64,000 bases of DNA from Nakamurella sp040546275. GTDB lineage: Bacteria > Actinomycetota > Actinomycetes > Mycobacteriales > Nakamurellaceae. A model generated the notes under the pieces. That model ran no database searches. It saw only the letters and a list, made by a program, of their open reading frames with translations, and had not been told where the DNA came from. Positions 1-7,362 of the stretch are shown here, in pieces. A program made the position numbers and the translations under genes. The stretch covers positions 1 to 64,000 of the forward strand of contig NZ_JBEPNO010000023.1 of the NCBI RefSeq assembly GCF_040546275.1, written 5' to 3'. The stretch's first letter is position 1, and each line of letters begins with the position of its first letter.

Positions 1-144
1 CCGGACCTAATCGAAAAGATCGAAGAGTATCTGGCTGCCCACAACAGCAAAGGGATAAAGTTCACCTGGACGGCCACCACGGACCAGATCCTGGCAAAGG
101 TCGCCCGCGGCCGTGTCGCCCTGGCAAAAGTCAGCCAAATTTGA
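1..144 (+). mobile_element. IS630-family transposase, C-terminal end (partial)
   Basis: The first 47 codons, open from the left edge, end at a TGA and read as the tail of an IS630/Tc1-type transposase. The track DLIEKIEEYLAAHN, then FTWTATTDQILAKV, is the typical C-terminus of this family, after the last catalytic acidic residue. The catalytic core lies outside the window, so intactness cannot be judged. The stop is followed by ACACACCACTAG. A TA at 155-156 would suit the TA target of this family, but the other end of the element is not visible, so the boundary is inference. Confidence 0.75.
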
Positions 145-213
145 GACACACCACTAGAATGCCGCCAGATTCACCGCATCCAGCGGCGCTGCAGTGCCGA
201 TCAGCGTTCCGAT

Positions 214-903
214 CTACCCGGCAGCGTAGGTCCGGATATGGGCCAGAACCGTGTCGAGGCCGGTCCGCAAAGGCGTGGTGTTGCGGCGGGTCTGGGTGAG
301 CAGGAGTCCGCCTTGTAGTGCGACGAGGAGTGCAAGTGCGAGTGCATCGGTGTCGGTGTCCGGGCGCAAATCACCCCGGTCCCGCATGCGCCCGAGGCCG
401 GCGCGAATGGGTGCCTCCCAGCGCTCGAAACCGTCGGCAAGGTCTGCCCGGGCCCGCAGGTTGTCCTCGGCCAGTTCGGCTGCGATCGATCCGATCGGGC
501 AGCCCCCGGCGCAGTGCCGCCTTTCCTGCATGTCGACGAGGAGGTCGCGCCACCGCTCGAGCGCTGGAAAGCTGTCGAGTTGGTCGAGGACTGGCCGCTG
601 CGCGGCAAGGATGCCATCGGTCTGATGGGCGATGACGGCGCGGATGAGTTCGTCCTTGTCGGTGAAGTAGTGATAGAGCTGCGACGCGCTGACACCCGCT
701 CGACGCTGGACGTCCTCGATGCCGGTGGAGGCCACTCCATGGGCGAACACCAGTTCCGCGGCGGCCGCAATGATGCGCTGCCGCGTGGCCAGGCCCTTCG
801 CGGTGAATTTCCGTGCGGCGGTCGGCGTGACCCCGCTCGCCGCGTTCGTTTCGCCGGTCCGGCGTTCGTGGCTACCTTGCTGCTCCGCTGTCGTCGGGTT
901 CAC
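214..903 (-). CDS. TetR/AcrR-family repressor, LmrA/YxaF-like
   Basis: 229 residues from a GTG. After about 35 disordered N-terminal residues comes a TetR helix-turn-helix (about residues 36-82, with TRQRIIAAAAELV and the recognition segment GVSASQLYHYFTDKDEL). The C-terminal ligand domain carries the HCAGGCPIGSIAAEL signature of the LmrA/YxaF subgroup, including its paired cysteines. It is divergent from the SDR gene at 993. The 89-bp gap holds two identical-spacing palindromes, so it very probably represses itself and the SDR gene. The ligand is unknown. In related systems the neighbouring oxidoreductase often modifies the inducer or a toxic electrophile. Confidence 0.9.
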   Translation of the reverse strand: MNPTTAEQQGSHERRTGETNAASGVTPTAARKFTAKGLATRQRIIAAAAELVFAHGVASTGIEDVQRRAGVSASQLYHYFTDKDELIRAVIAHQTDGILAAQRPVLDQLDSFPALERWRDLLVDMQERRHCAGGCPIGSIAAELAEDNLRARADLADGFERWEAPIRAGLGRMRDRGDLRPDTDTDALALALLVALQGGLLLTQTRRNTTPLRTGLDTVLAHIRTYAAG

Positions 904-923
904 GTTGGCAGACTATCTCCATT

Positions 924-975
924 TTGGAGTTGACACTCCAATCGTTCGGGTGCATGGTCTGGAGTGCTCACTCCA
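924..975. promoter_or_regulatory. Two TetR-type operators overlapping the divergent promoter
   Basis: Two palindromes share the pattern TGGAGT-N4-ACTCCA. The first (924-941) is TTGGAGTTGACACTCCAA. The second (960-975) is TGGAGTGCTCACTCCA. Their centres are 35 bp apart. A TTGACA hexamer (930-935) lies inside the first site and reads toward the SDR gene, so repressor binding would occlude the -35 region. The second site ends 17 bp before the SDR start codon. Repeat and spacing are seen directly; the assignment to the adjacent TetR protein is inferred from position. Confidence 0.8.
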
Positions 976-992
976 CTAACCGAGAGGTTCTC

Positions 993-1742
993 ATGACCCC
1001 CGACCTGACCGGCTCCACCGCCCTGATCACCGGCGCCACCAGCGGAATCGGCAAAGCAACCGCCGACCAGTTGGCCGCCCTGGGCGCGCACGTCATCGTG
1101 TCCGGAAGAGACAAGACACGCGGCGACGCCGTCGTCGCCGGTATCCGCGCCGCGGGCGGGACGGCGGACTTCGTCTCAGCCGATCTGAACGACGAGGACA
1201 GCGTGCGCAACCTCGCCTCCCGCGCTGCCGAGGCGGGTGGAGGGCACGTCGACATCCTCGTCAACAGCGGCGGCATCTTCCCCTTCGGCGCCACCGCCGA
1301 CACACCGACCGAGCAGATCGACGAGGTCTTCGCGGTCAACGTCAAGGCCCCCTACCTGCTCGTCGCCGCTCTTGCCCCGGCGATGGCCGAACGCGGCCAC
1401 GGCGCAATCGTCAACGTCGCGACCATGGTGTCGGCGATCGGCATGACCGGGATGGGCCTGTACGGCTCCAGCAAAGCCGCCCTCGTCCTGCTGACCAAGT
1501 CCTGGGCCGCTGAATTCGGTCCCGCCGGCGTCCGCGTGAACGCCGTCAGCCCCGGCCCCACCCGCACCGAAGGCACTCTTCCCATGGGCGAGGCGCTGGA
1601 CCAACTCGCCGCAGGAGCACCCGCCGGGCGCGCCGGGCAGCCGGAGGAGATCGCCGCGGCCATCTCCTTCCTCGTCACCGACCAGGCTAGCTTCGTGCAC
1701 GGTGTCGTGCTGCCCGTCGACGGCGGACGTCTCGCCGTCTGA
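993..1742 (+). CDS. Short-chain dehydrogenase/reductase (classical SDR)
   Basis: 249 residues. The ATG at 993 is chosen over an in-frame ATG at 924 because the Rossmann fold starts immediately after it (ALITGATSGIG, the TGxxxGIG cofactor motif near residue 12) and because the upstream 69 bp are operator sequence. The active-site tyrosine and lysine sit in LYGSSKAAL, and the NAG-type motif appears as VNSGG. The end VHGVVLPVDGG is typical of classical SDRs of 250 residues. It is a soluble NAD(P)-dependent oxidoreductase of unknown substrate, divergent from and probably controlled by the TetR gene at 214-903. Confidence 0.9.
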   Translation: MTPDLTGSTALITGATSGIGKATADQLAALGAHVIVSGRDKTRGDAVVAGIRAAGGTADFVSADLNDEDSVRNLASRAAEAGGGHVDILVNSGGIFPFGATADTPTEQIDEVFAVNVKAPYLLVAALAPAMAERGHGAIVNVATMVSAIGMTGMGLYGSSKAALVLLTKSWAAEFGPAGVRVNAVSPGPTRTEGTLPMGEALDQLAAGAPAGRAGQPEEIAAAISFLVTDQASFVHGVVLPVDGGRLAV

Positions 1743-1874
1743 CAGTTCTGCAAGCACCGAGCAGCTCAACTGGATCATGTGCATTGTCGACACGCTCTGC
1801 CCGGTCGCTGACCCGGGTGGAGCGTCGCCGGCCGACATTCACGCATTCACCTCAGCAGAAAAGACAATCCCCAC

Positions 1875-2161
1875 ATGACAATCGGGCTGCGAATTCTCGC
1901 GCTTCTCGAGGCCAGGCCCGGCAAGGGTGACGAACTTGCGCATTCCGGCAAGCGGGCCGTGAACTGGCGCCGGCCGAGCAGGGGACTGTCACCTGGTACG
2001 CCTTCGAGATCAGCGACAGCAACTGCGGAATCCTCGACACCTTCGAGACCTACGACGACCGCGAAGCCCACTTTGCCGGAAAGATCCCACGGGCTCTCGG
2101 CCAGGTCGCTACCGAGTTGCTCGCATCCGCGCCGGACGTTCGACCGGTCGCCGTCAAGTAA
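1875..2161 (+). pseudogene. Antibiotic-biosynthesis-monooxygenase-type (ABM) protein, frameshifted
   Basis: The ATG frame gives MTIGLRILALLEARPGKGDELA and then turns to nonsense. From base 1943 the +2 frame gives FRQAGRELAPAEQGTVTWYAFE and runs to a TAA at 2159-2161 as a normal dimeric alpha/beta-barrel ABM domain (EISDSNCGILDTFET, then GKIPRALGQVATELL). One missing base near 1941-1943 explains both halves, which together give about 95 residues, the usual size. Such proteins are small heme- or cofactor-free oxygenases or stress proteins. Whether this is a true mutation or a sequencing error cannot be told from one sequence. Confidence 0.75.
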
Positions 2162-2294
2162 GTCGACGTGGTCGCAGTCAAGTAATCAGCCGCTCCCACG
2201 CGACAACGAAGAGACTCGTGAGTGATCAGGTCAGCGGTTGAAAACGTGGGGGCGTCAGCTATCTCAAGGCCTCCCGGTGCGGCGGTGACACAAC

Positions 2295-2335
2295 GAGAAC
2301 TGCCCCGGGGCGCGATGTGCGCTCCGGGGCAGCTC
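2295..2335. terminator. Strong hairpin between convergent genes
   Basis: An 18-bp stem with one mismatch and one G-U pair closes a 5-nt loop. Its cores are CTGCCCCGG (2299-2307) and CCGGGGCAG (2323-2331). It lies between the plus-strand monooxygenase remnant and the end of the minus-strand terC gene, so it can serve both. There is no clear T-run, which is usual for high-GC actinobacteria. Confidence 0.6.
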
Positions 2336-2401
2336 TAGTGCTCGGCCTTCGAGTGATGCCGAGCTATTGGTGGTGCTGGGCCACTACCGGTGGTACCCGG
2401 A

Positions 2402-3619
2402 CTAGTTGGTCGAGCCGGTATCGCTTGATGCGGTAGAGCTTTGCCCGTCACCGGCCGCCGGCTTCGTCAGCATGGCTGGAGTGGAGCCGTCCCCGGTGGA
2501 CCCGGCAGTCGATCTGGCACCGGCTGATCCTGCAACGACCGATCCGGCAGTGACTGATCCTGCAGCGACCGATCCGGCAGTGACTGATCCTACAGCGACC
2601 GATCCGGCAGTAACCGATCCATCGTGAGCCGTTCCGCCGTCAGCGATCTCGGCGAGTTCGGCGTCCTCGTCCTCCGCAATGTCCTCTTCGGGAAGCGGAT
2701 TCCGGAGCGAGGCGACGATCGAGACGGTCAGGGCGATGATGATGACGGCCAACGAGACCAGGGACGGGATCTCCGGGATCGAGTTGGAGATGACCTTGTG
2801 GCCGGCCTGCAGGAACAGCTTCACGCCGATGAAGGCGAGGATGAACGCGAGGCCCTTGCCCAGGTGGTGGAACTTCTTGAGCATGCCGGCCAGGAGGAAG
2901 TACAGGGCCCGCAGACCAAGGATGGCAAAAGCGTTGCTGGAGTAAATGATGAAGGTGTTGTCGCTGACCGCGAGGACGGCGGGAACACTGTCGACGGCGA
3001 AGACCAGGTCGGCCGCTTCGATGGCGACCACGACGGCGAGAAGCGGTGTGGCGATGCGCTTACCGGCCTCCTTGAAGAAGAACTTGGTGCCGTGGTACTC
3101 ATCCGAGACCGGGACGACCTTGCGCAGCAGTCGGACCGCGAAGCTCTTGCCGGGATCCATCGCTTCGTCGTTGTCCTTCAGCAGCTTGATCGCGCTGTAG
3201 ATCAGGATGGCGCCGAAGACGAAGAGCACGGCGGTGAACTGGCTGACGATCGCAACGCCGGCCGCGAGGAAGATGCCGCGGAATACCAGTGCGCCGATGA
3301 CACCGTAGAACAGAACCCGGTGCTGGTACTCACGCGGAACCTGGAAGTAACCGAAGATCAGCGCGAAGACGAAGAGGTTGTCGACGCTCAGCGATTTCTC
3401 GAGCAACCAGGCCGTGGTGAACTCGACTGCCGATTCGCCGCCCATGGTGGCCCAGATGACGCCGGCGAAGACGAGGGACAGGCCGACCCACACGGCGCTC
3501 CAGATCGCGGCTTCCCGGAACTTGATGATGTGGGCCCCGCGATGGGCCAGTAGGTCGATCGTCAGCATGATGATGACCACGGCGCCGAATGCGGCCCATG
3601 CCCAGAGTGGAACGGTCAC
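2402..3619 (-). CDS. terC: TerC/Alx-family integral membrane protein with repetitive tail
   Basis: 405 residues from a GTG preceded by AAGGAG 5 nt upstream. The first 320 residues are a multi-pass TerC fold: LLEKSLSVDNLFVFALIFGYF and EAADLVFAVDSVPAVLAVS are the two conserved acidic membrane motifs. The family is linked to tellurite resistance, manganese efflux and metal loading of exported enzymes. The last 80 residues are unusual: a low-complexity tail built on AGSVTAGSVA repeats, encoded by a 30-bp DNA repeat. No yybP-ykoY riboswitch core is recognisable upstream; instead there is a pair of palindromes (3724-3783). The next gene upstream on this strand is a PucR regulator. Confidence 0.9.
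   Translation of the reverse strand: MTVPLWAWAAFGAVVIIMLTIDLLAHRGAHIIKFREAAIWSAVWVGLSLVFAGVIWATMGGESAVEFTTAWLLEKSLSVDNLFVFALIFGYFQVPREYQHRVLFYGVIGALVFRGIFLAAGVAIVSQFTAVLFVFGAILIYSAIKLLKDNDEAMDPGKSFAVRLLRKVVPVSDEYHGTKFFFKEAGKRIATPLLAVVVAIEAADLVFAVDSVPAVLAVSDNTFIIYSSNAFAILGLRALYFLLAGMLKKFHHLGKGLAFILAFIGVKLFLQAGHKVISNSIPEIPSLVSLAVIIIALTVSIVASLRNPLPEEDIAEDEDAELAEIADGGTAHDGSVTAGSVAVGSVTAGSVAAGSVTAGSVVAGSAGARSTAGSTGDGSTPAMLTKPAAGDGQSSTASSDTGSTN
2521..2622. repeat. 30-bp tandem repeat in the terC tail
   Basis: About three and a half copies of a 30-bp unit, itself made of two diverged 15-bp halves such as GATCCGGCAGTGACT and GATCCTGCAGCGACC. The period is a multiple of three, so copy-number change would alter tail length without breaking the terC frame. 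Confidence 0.85.
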
Positions 3620-3723
3620 GATTGCTCCTTGATGGGGAAGGGTGAAGACAGGGGAATGAGGAGGAAAGCGGCTGGAGCAGTGATGCCGCTTGCTCCGATG
3701 TCCCTAGTCTGCCTTCGACATCG

Positions 3724-3783
3724 CTGCAGATCTACGGCAGAAATAGGCCATAATTTGGAGCTCGCGCTGCCGATCTTCGGCAG
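3724..3783. promoter_or_regulatory. Pair of 17-bp palindromes upstream of terC
   Basis: CTGCAGATCTACGGCAG (3724-3740) and CTGCCGATCTTCGGCAG (3767-3783) match at 15 of 17 positions, and the second is a perfect 7-3-7 palindrome. Their centres are 43 bp apart, about four helical turns. They lie in the 207-bp gap between the PucR gene and the terC start, flanking an AT-richer stretch. This looks like a two-site operator controlling terC. The cognate regulator is unknown; the adjacent PucR protein is one candidate. Confidence 0.6.
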
Positions 3784-3826
3784 TTTGAATGAGGAGGCCA
3801 GGTTCACCGTCGAAGCCAGGCAGCTC

Positions 3827-5050
3827 TCAGCTTTTCTCCGGCCAGTGCAGAAGGCGCGCACCCAGAACGGCCGTCTGGAGCTCGAAGCGCTGGGCGGGGT
3901 CGGCCGGATCGCGGCCGGTGAGTTGGGCGATCTTCTCCAACCGGTAGGTGAGGGCCCGCACCGACAGGTGGAGTGATCGGGCACTGAGCGAGGCGTTGCC
4001 CCCCGCGGCGAAGTAGGCCTCCAGTGTGCGGAGCAACGGCTCGGCGCCACCGCGCGCGTCGAGCAGCGGTGTCAGCACACCCTCGAGCAGCTCGCGCATC
4101 GCCGACTCGTCGCGGACCAGCACTCGTTGCACCAGCAGGTCGGCCGCGTTGAGCACCCGCTCGTTTCCGCCGAGCCTGGCCCCGAGCTCGAGCGCCTCCT
4201 GGGCCTGCTCGAACGACAGCCGTACACCGCTCGGACCCTGGTGACCCTGCCCGACGCCGATCCGCCAGTCGCCGACCGGCGCGGTCCGGCGGAGCTTCGC
4301 CGCGCGGTCCAGAGAGACTCCTGGCAACGATCGGGTCAGGCCCTTGATCACCTCGTCGATCGCATTGCGATCTGGCGCGGCGAAGATGACTACCAGCGCA
4401 CCTTCCTTGGTGGTAACCAGTGCGTCCGCGTCGGCCTTCGAGCCCTGGATGGATCGCTCGAGAAGGCCGGTCAGCGGCGAGGAGTCGGTGAACGGCTTGT
4501 CCGCCTGGACGACCACCACGGCGTGCGGCCCGGCCAAACTGAGTCCGAAGAGCGCCGCCCGGTCGACGAGTCCGGACAGGGCTTGGGCACCGCCGAGCAG
4601 CAGGTCGTCGACGAACTCCCGTCGAGCGGCGGCCTGCGCCCTGACCAGATCCCGGCGGGCGAGCTGATAGCCCTCGGTCAGGACCGCGACCGCGTCGTCG
4701 GCAGCCCGCAGCATCACCTCGCCGGCCAGCACCACCGCGGCTGGATCCTGCGCGGCGCGTTGCACTTCGGGGAGGTGCCGCCACAAGCGCCAGGCCGCCG
4801 ACAGGTACAGGTCGACCAGGGCCCGCAGTGCCACTCCGCGCGCGGCGGCCCGGCGGCCGGAGTCCCGGTAGCCGGCCAGTTCGGTCCGGCGCAGTCGGGT
4901 GCCCGTGCCGACAGCGGCGGCCAACACCGGCAGGAAGTCGCCGAGCAACTCGGCGTCGATGCCGCCGGCGTCGTGTGCGGCCTTCGCGGCGATCGCGTCC
5001 AGACCGGCAGCGGTGGTCCCGGGGCTGGTCATGGTCACATGATCATGCAT
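3827..5050 (-). CDS. PucR/CdaR-family transcriptional regulator
   Basis: 407 residues. The ATG at 5050 is preferred over one 20 codons upstream because GGGAGACGG lies just before it. An N-terminal helical domain is followed by a degenerate GGDEF-like middle domain (AVVVVQADKPF to VIFAAPDRN) and a C-terminal PucR helix-turn-helix (LEAYFAAGGNASLSARSLHLSVRALTYRLEKIAQLTG). Members activate purine, sugar-acid or amino-acid genes in response to small ligands. It starts 73 bp from the divergent membrane-protein gene at 5124 and runs toward terC on the same strand. Its target is not evident. Confidence 0.85.
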   Translation of the reverse strand: MHDHVTMTSPGTTAAGLDAIAAKAAHDAGGIDAELLGDFLPVLAAAVGTGTRLRRTELAGYRDSGRRAAARGVALRALVDLYLSAAWRLWRHLPEVQRAAQDPAAVVLAGEVMLRAADDAVAVLTEGYQLARRDLVRAQAAARREFVDDLLLGGAQALSGLVDRAALFGLSLAGPHAVVVVQADKPFTDSSPLTGLLERSIQGSKADADALVTTKEGALVVIFAAPDRNAIDEVIKGLTRSLPGVSLDRAAKLRRTAPVGDWRIGVGQGHQGPSGVRLSFEQAQEALELGARLGGNERVLNAADLLVQRVLVRDESAMRELLEGVLTPLLDARGGAEPLLRTLEAYFAAGGNASLSARSLHLSVRALTYRLEKIAQLTGRDPADPAQRFELQTAVLGARLLHWPEKS

Positions 5051-5111
5051 CCGTCTCCCGGTTCGCTCCCCGGGCGGCGGGCAACCGGTCTGATGTCGAG
5101 GATGGCCCACC

Positions 5112-5117
5112 TACTGT
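5112..5117 (+). promoter_or_regulatory. Leaderless -10 box
   Basis: TACTGT ends 6 nt before the ATG at 5124, and no Shine-Dalgarno is visible. The spacing is that of actinobacterial leaderless transcripts that start at or next to the start codon. Confidence 0.55.
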
Positions 5118-5123
5118 GTGGGC

Positions 5124-5600
5124 ATGACCACGAAGATCACCGGTGCCGCCGAGGAGGTCCAGGCCGCCTTCCGGGAGGAGCTCAATCCGGCCCGTCGGAA
5201 CGTCGTTCTGAGCTGGTCGAGCTTCACCGCGACCTTCGCTGCCGTGCGCGGGATCACCTACAGCATCAAGAACGGTCGCGGCCCGTTCCGCAATGTCTTG
5301 ATCGGCGGCACCCACATCCACCACTACCTGTGGGGGATCGGGCTGCTGGCCGGGGTCGGCGGCATGGCCGTCCGGGGCAACACCCTGAAACCACATGCCA
5401 CCGTGCCCCTGGCCTACGGGGCCGGACTGGCCCTGATCGTCGACGAATTCGCCCTGCTGCTCGACCTGAAGGACGTCTACTGGGCCGAGGAGGGCCGGGT
5501 GTCCGTCGACCTCGGGATCAGCGCCATCTCCGCGGTCGGGACCGGTCTGGCCGCCGGCCCGGTATTGCGCCGGCTGGCGCGGACGTTCCGTCGCCACTAG
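5124..5600 (+). CDS. Small integral membrane protein with HIHHYLWG motif
   Basis: 158 residues with three to four hydrophobic segments (around residues 33-47, 68-85, 95-115 and 128-148). The conserved-looking histidine cluster GGTHIHHYLWGIGLL and the acidic patch IVDEFALLLDLKDVYW resemble a family of actinobacterial membrane proteins of unknown function. The His and Asp/Glu residues near the membrane could bind metal or hydrolyse a substrate, but that is only inference. A GTG two codons upstream is an alternative start. The -10-like TACTGT favours a leaderless ATG at 5124. It is divergent from the PucR gene. Confidence 0.75.
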   Translation: MTTKITGAAEEVQAAFREELNPARRNVVLSWSSFTATFAAVRGITYSIKNGRGPFRNVLIGGTHIHHYLWGIGLLAGVGGMAVRGNTLKPHATVPLAYGAGLALIVDEFALLLDLKDVYWAEEGRVSVDLGISAISAVGTGLAAGPVLRRLARTFRRH

Positions 5601-5641
5601 TCCGACCATCAGTCCTGGAGTCGGCTCCGCGACCGACCGGC

Positions 5642-5814
5642 CTACTCGTCCGGCGACCCTTCGGTGCGGGCAGCGGGACCGGCAGGCATTTCGTCCGCGG
5701 AGCAGCCGAAGGTGAGCTGGCCGGCGATGTTCATCCCAGGACGCGGCCGTAGTGGTCGATCGTCACGACGGCGTCCATCGCGGCGTCGAAGATGGCGCTG
5801 AAGAGCGGTTGGAG
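5642..5814 (-). pseudogene. PAS-domain fragment, frameshifted
   Basis: One frame reads LFSAIFDAAMDAVVTIDHYGRVL and stops (TGA at 5731-5733). The overlapping frame continues as MNIAGQLTFGCSADEM before ending at 5642. Joined by one missing base, they make the first half of a PAS sensor domain (the usual MDAVITID...GRVLE.N.A....FGY). No kinase or cyclase follows and no good start codon precedes it. This is a decayed remnant of a larger signalling gene. Confidence 0.65.
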
Positions 5815-5930
5815 TTCGGTGGGGCCAGCTCGGTCGTCCCCGGGGGCAGTCACCGGGACGACCGCAGCCAACCGGCTTGCGGCGAAGCGCCGCAACCGCG
5901 GGAGTGGCGCCGCAGTCGGCTTCGACGGCC

Positions 5931-6104
5931 TCAAGCCAAGGGGGTGAGGTGCTTGGCCTGCAGCTTCTCGATCTCGGATCGGGAGGCCAGGCGCTCTTCC
6001 GACGCCGGGAGCGCACCGGCGAGCCGGATCTGCGTGCGGTGGGTCAGCCGGATCCGCGCGGCGCGCGGGCTCCGCGGACGGATGCGGGTCAGCAGGGCGG
6101 TCAT
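5931..6104 (-). CDS. Possible 57-residue basic protein
   Basis: An ATG reading frame of 57 residues, rich in Arg and Leu, ends in SEIEKLQAKHLTPLA. No family is recognised. The ribosome-binding site is weak (AAGAAGAAC, about 7 nt before). It could equally be chance coding in GC-rich DNA between the PAS remnant and the tandem repeat. The rest of 5815-6287 shows nothing else. Confidence 0.25.
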   Translation of the reverse strand: MTALLTRIRPRSPRAARIRLTHRTQIRLAGALPASEERLASRSEIEKLQAKHLTPLA

Positions 6105-6287
6105 GGCGTTCGGTTCTTCTTTCCGGAGGACGGAGCAGGCCTGGAACCTGGCCTGACGGTGGGTAGAGCGCGGTGGATCGGGTTCTGATACGTGCCGGGC
6201 TGCTGGATCGGCCGGTGGTTCGATCCTGATCGCTGCACGGACTGCCGGGCGAGGGAGCGGGCACCGGGGTTGGCCGTGGCGACAGCA

Positions 6288-6453
6288 CCACGCCAGACCC
6301 ACCACGCCAGACCCACCACGCCAGACCCACCACGCCAGACCCACCACGCCAGACCCACCACGCCAGACCCACCACGCCAGACCCACCACGCCCGGACCTA
6401 CGAAGCCCGGACCACCACGCCAGACCCCACGACGCCGGACCACCACGCCCGGA
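6288..6453. repeat. 14-bp tandem repeat array
   Basis: Seven perfect copies of CCACGCCAGACCCA (6288-6385) are followed by five or so degenerate copies up to about 6453. There are no spacers, so it is not a CRISPR. It sits 40-220 bp upstream of the dioxygenase gene at 6508 and is apparently noncoding. Copy number is probably variable. Confidence 0.9.
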
Positions 6454-6494
6454 CCACCAGGTCGGATTCTCCGCGCGACCAGAGAACGCGACCA

Positions 6495-6500
6495 TAGAAT
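6495..6500 (+). promoter_or_regulatory. Leaderless -10 box
   Basis: TAGAAT ends 7 nt before the ATG at 6508, with no ribosome-binding site between. It fits a leaderless promoter for the dioxygenase gene. Confidence 0.55.
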
Positions 6501-6507
6501 CTGCCGG

Positions 6508-7317
6508 ATGACGCAGATCACTGTTTCGCCGGAGACCGTGCGGACCTACCAGCGCGAGGGCGTGGTGCTCGTGCGCGGGGTCCTCAGCCCGGCGGAGGTG
6601 GCTGCCGCGGCCGGTGCGATCGAGACGGTGCTGGCGTCGCCGTCATCGTTGGCGCAGGTGGCGAGCGGCCCGACGGACCCGGGTTCGTTCACCGAGGATT
6701 TCCGCCGCTGGAACGACGTGCCGGCGATCGCGGATCTGGCCACCCTGTCGCAGGTGCCCCGGATCGCCGCCGAGCTGATGGGCTCGCCGACGGTCCGGCT
6801 GTACCACGACCACGTGCTGGTGAAGGAGGGCGGAACGACTCAGCGCACGCCGTGGCACCAGGACCAGCCCTACTACAACGTCGACGGTCGTGGGGTCAGC
6901 GCGTGGATCCCGGTCGACCCGATACCGGAGGCGGGCTGCCTCGAACTCGTCGCGACGACGCATCGCGGTCCGTGGCTGATGCCCAGGACCTTCATGGCGG
7001 GCGAGGCGAAGTGGTTCCCCGAAGGCACTCTCGAAGAACTGCCGGACATCGAGCACGACCGTGACGCATTCTCCATCCGTCGCTACGAGATGGAGCCCGG
7101 CGACGCCATCTACTTCGATTTCCTGACGGTGCACGGCGCGCCCGGCTTCCCGTTCAGCGGCCGTCGGCGCGTCCTGTCCCTGCGCTACCTGTCCGAATCC
7201 GCCCGGCACGCTCCGCGCCGGTGGCGCACCTCGCCGCCGTTCGACGGGATGGACCTCGAGCTGCCCGCCGGGGCGGTTCTCGAGCACCCGCTGTTCCCGG
7301 TGGTCTGGCCGCGCTGA
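6508..7317 (+). CDS. Phytanoyl-CoA dioxygenase (PhyH) family Fe(II)/2OG oxygenase
   Basis: 269 residues, a full-length double-stranded beta-helix enzyme. The iron triad is visible: His117 and Asp119 in TPWHQDQPYYN and the distal His209 in FLTVHGAPG. The basic residues in GRRRVLSLRYLSE are the likely 2-oxoglutarate clamp. It would hydroxylate a small molecule using O2, 2-oxoglutarate and Fe(II) in the cytosol. The substrate is unknown. It converges on the zinc dehydrogenase gene and neighbours an IlvD/Edd dehydratase, which hints at carbohydrate or hydroxy-acid metabolism. Confidence 0.9.
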   Translation: MTQITVSPETVRTYQREGVVLVRGVLSPAEVAAAAGAIETVLASPSSLAQVASGPTDPGSFTEDFRRWNDVPAIADLATLSQVPRIAAELMGSPTVRLYHDHVLVKEGGTTQRTPWHQDQPYYNVDGRGVSAWIPVDPIPEAGCLELVATTHRGPWLMPRTFMAGEAKWFPEGTLEELPDIEHDRDAFSIRRYEMEPGDAIYFDFLTVHGAPGFPFSGRRRVLSLRYLSESARHAPRRWRTSPPFDGMDLELPAGAVLEHPLFPVVWPR

Positions 7318-7362
7318 GCTCCGGTTCAGCTCGGAAAGTCCTGACCTGCCCAGAGATGTGGC

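Noticed and set aside
3620..3723. yybP-ykoY manganese riboswitch before terC
   Set aside because: I searched for the conserved GGGGAGUAG-type core and its partner and do not find it.
6288..6453. Possible CRISPR array
   Set aside because: Units are 14 bp and directly abutting, without spacers, and no cas genes are present.
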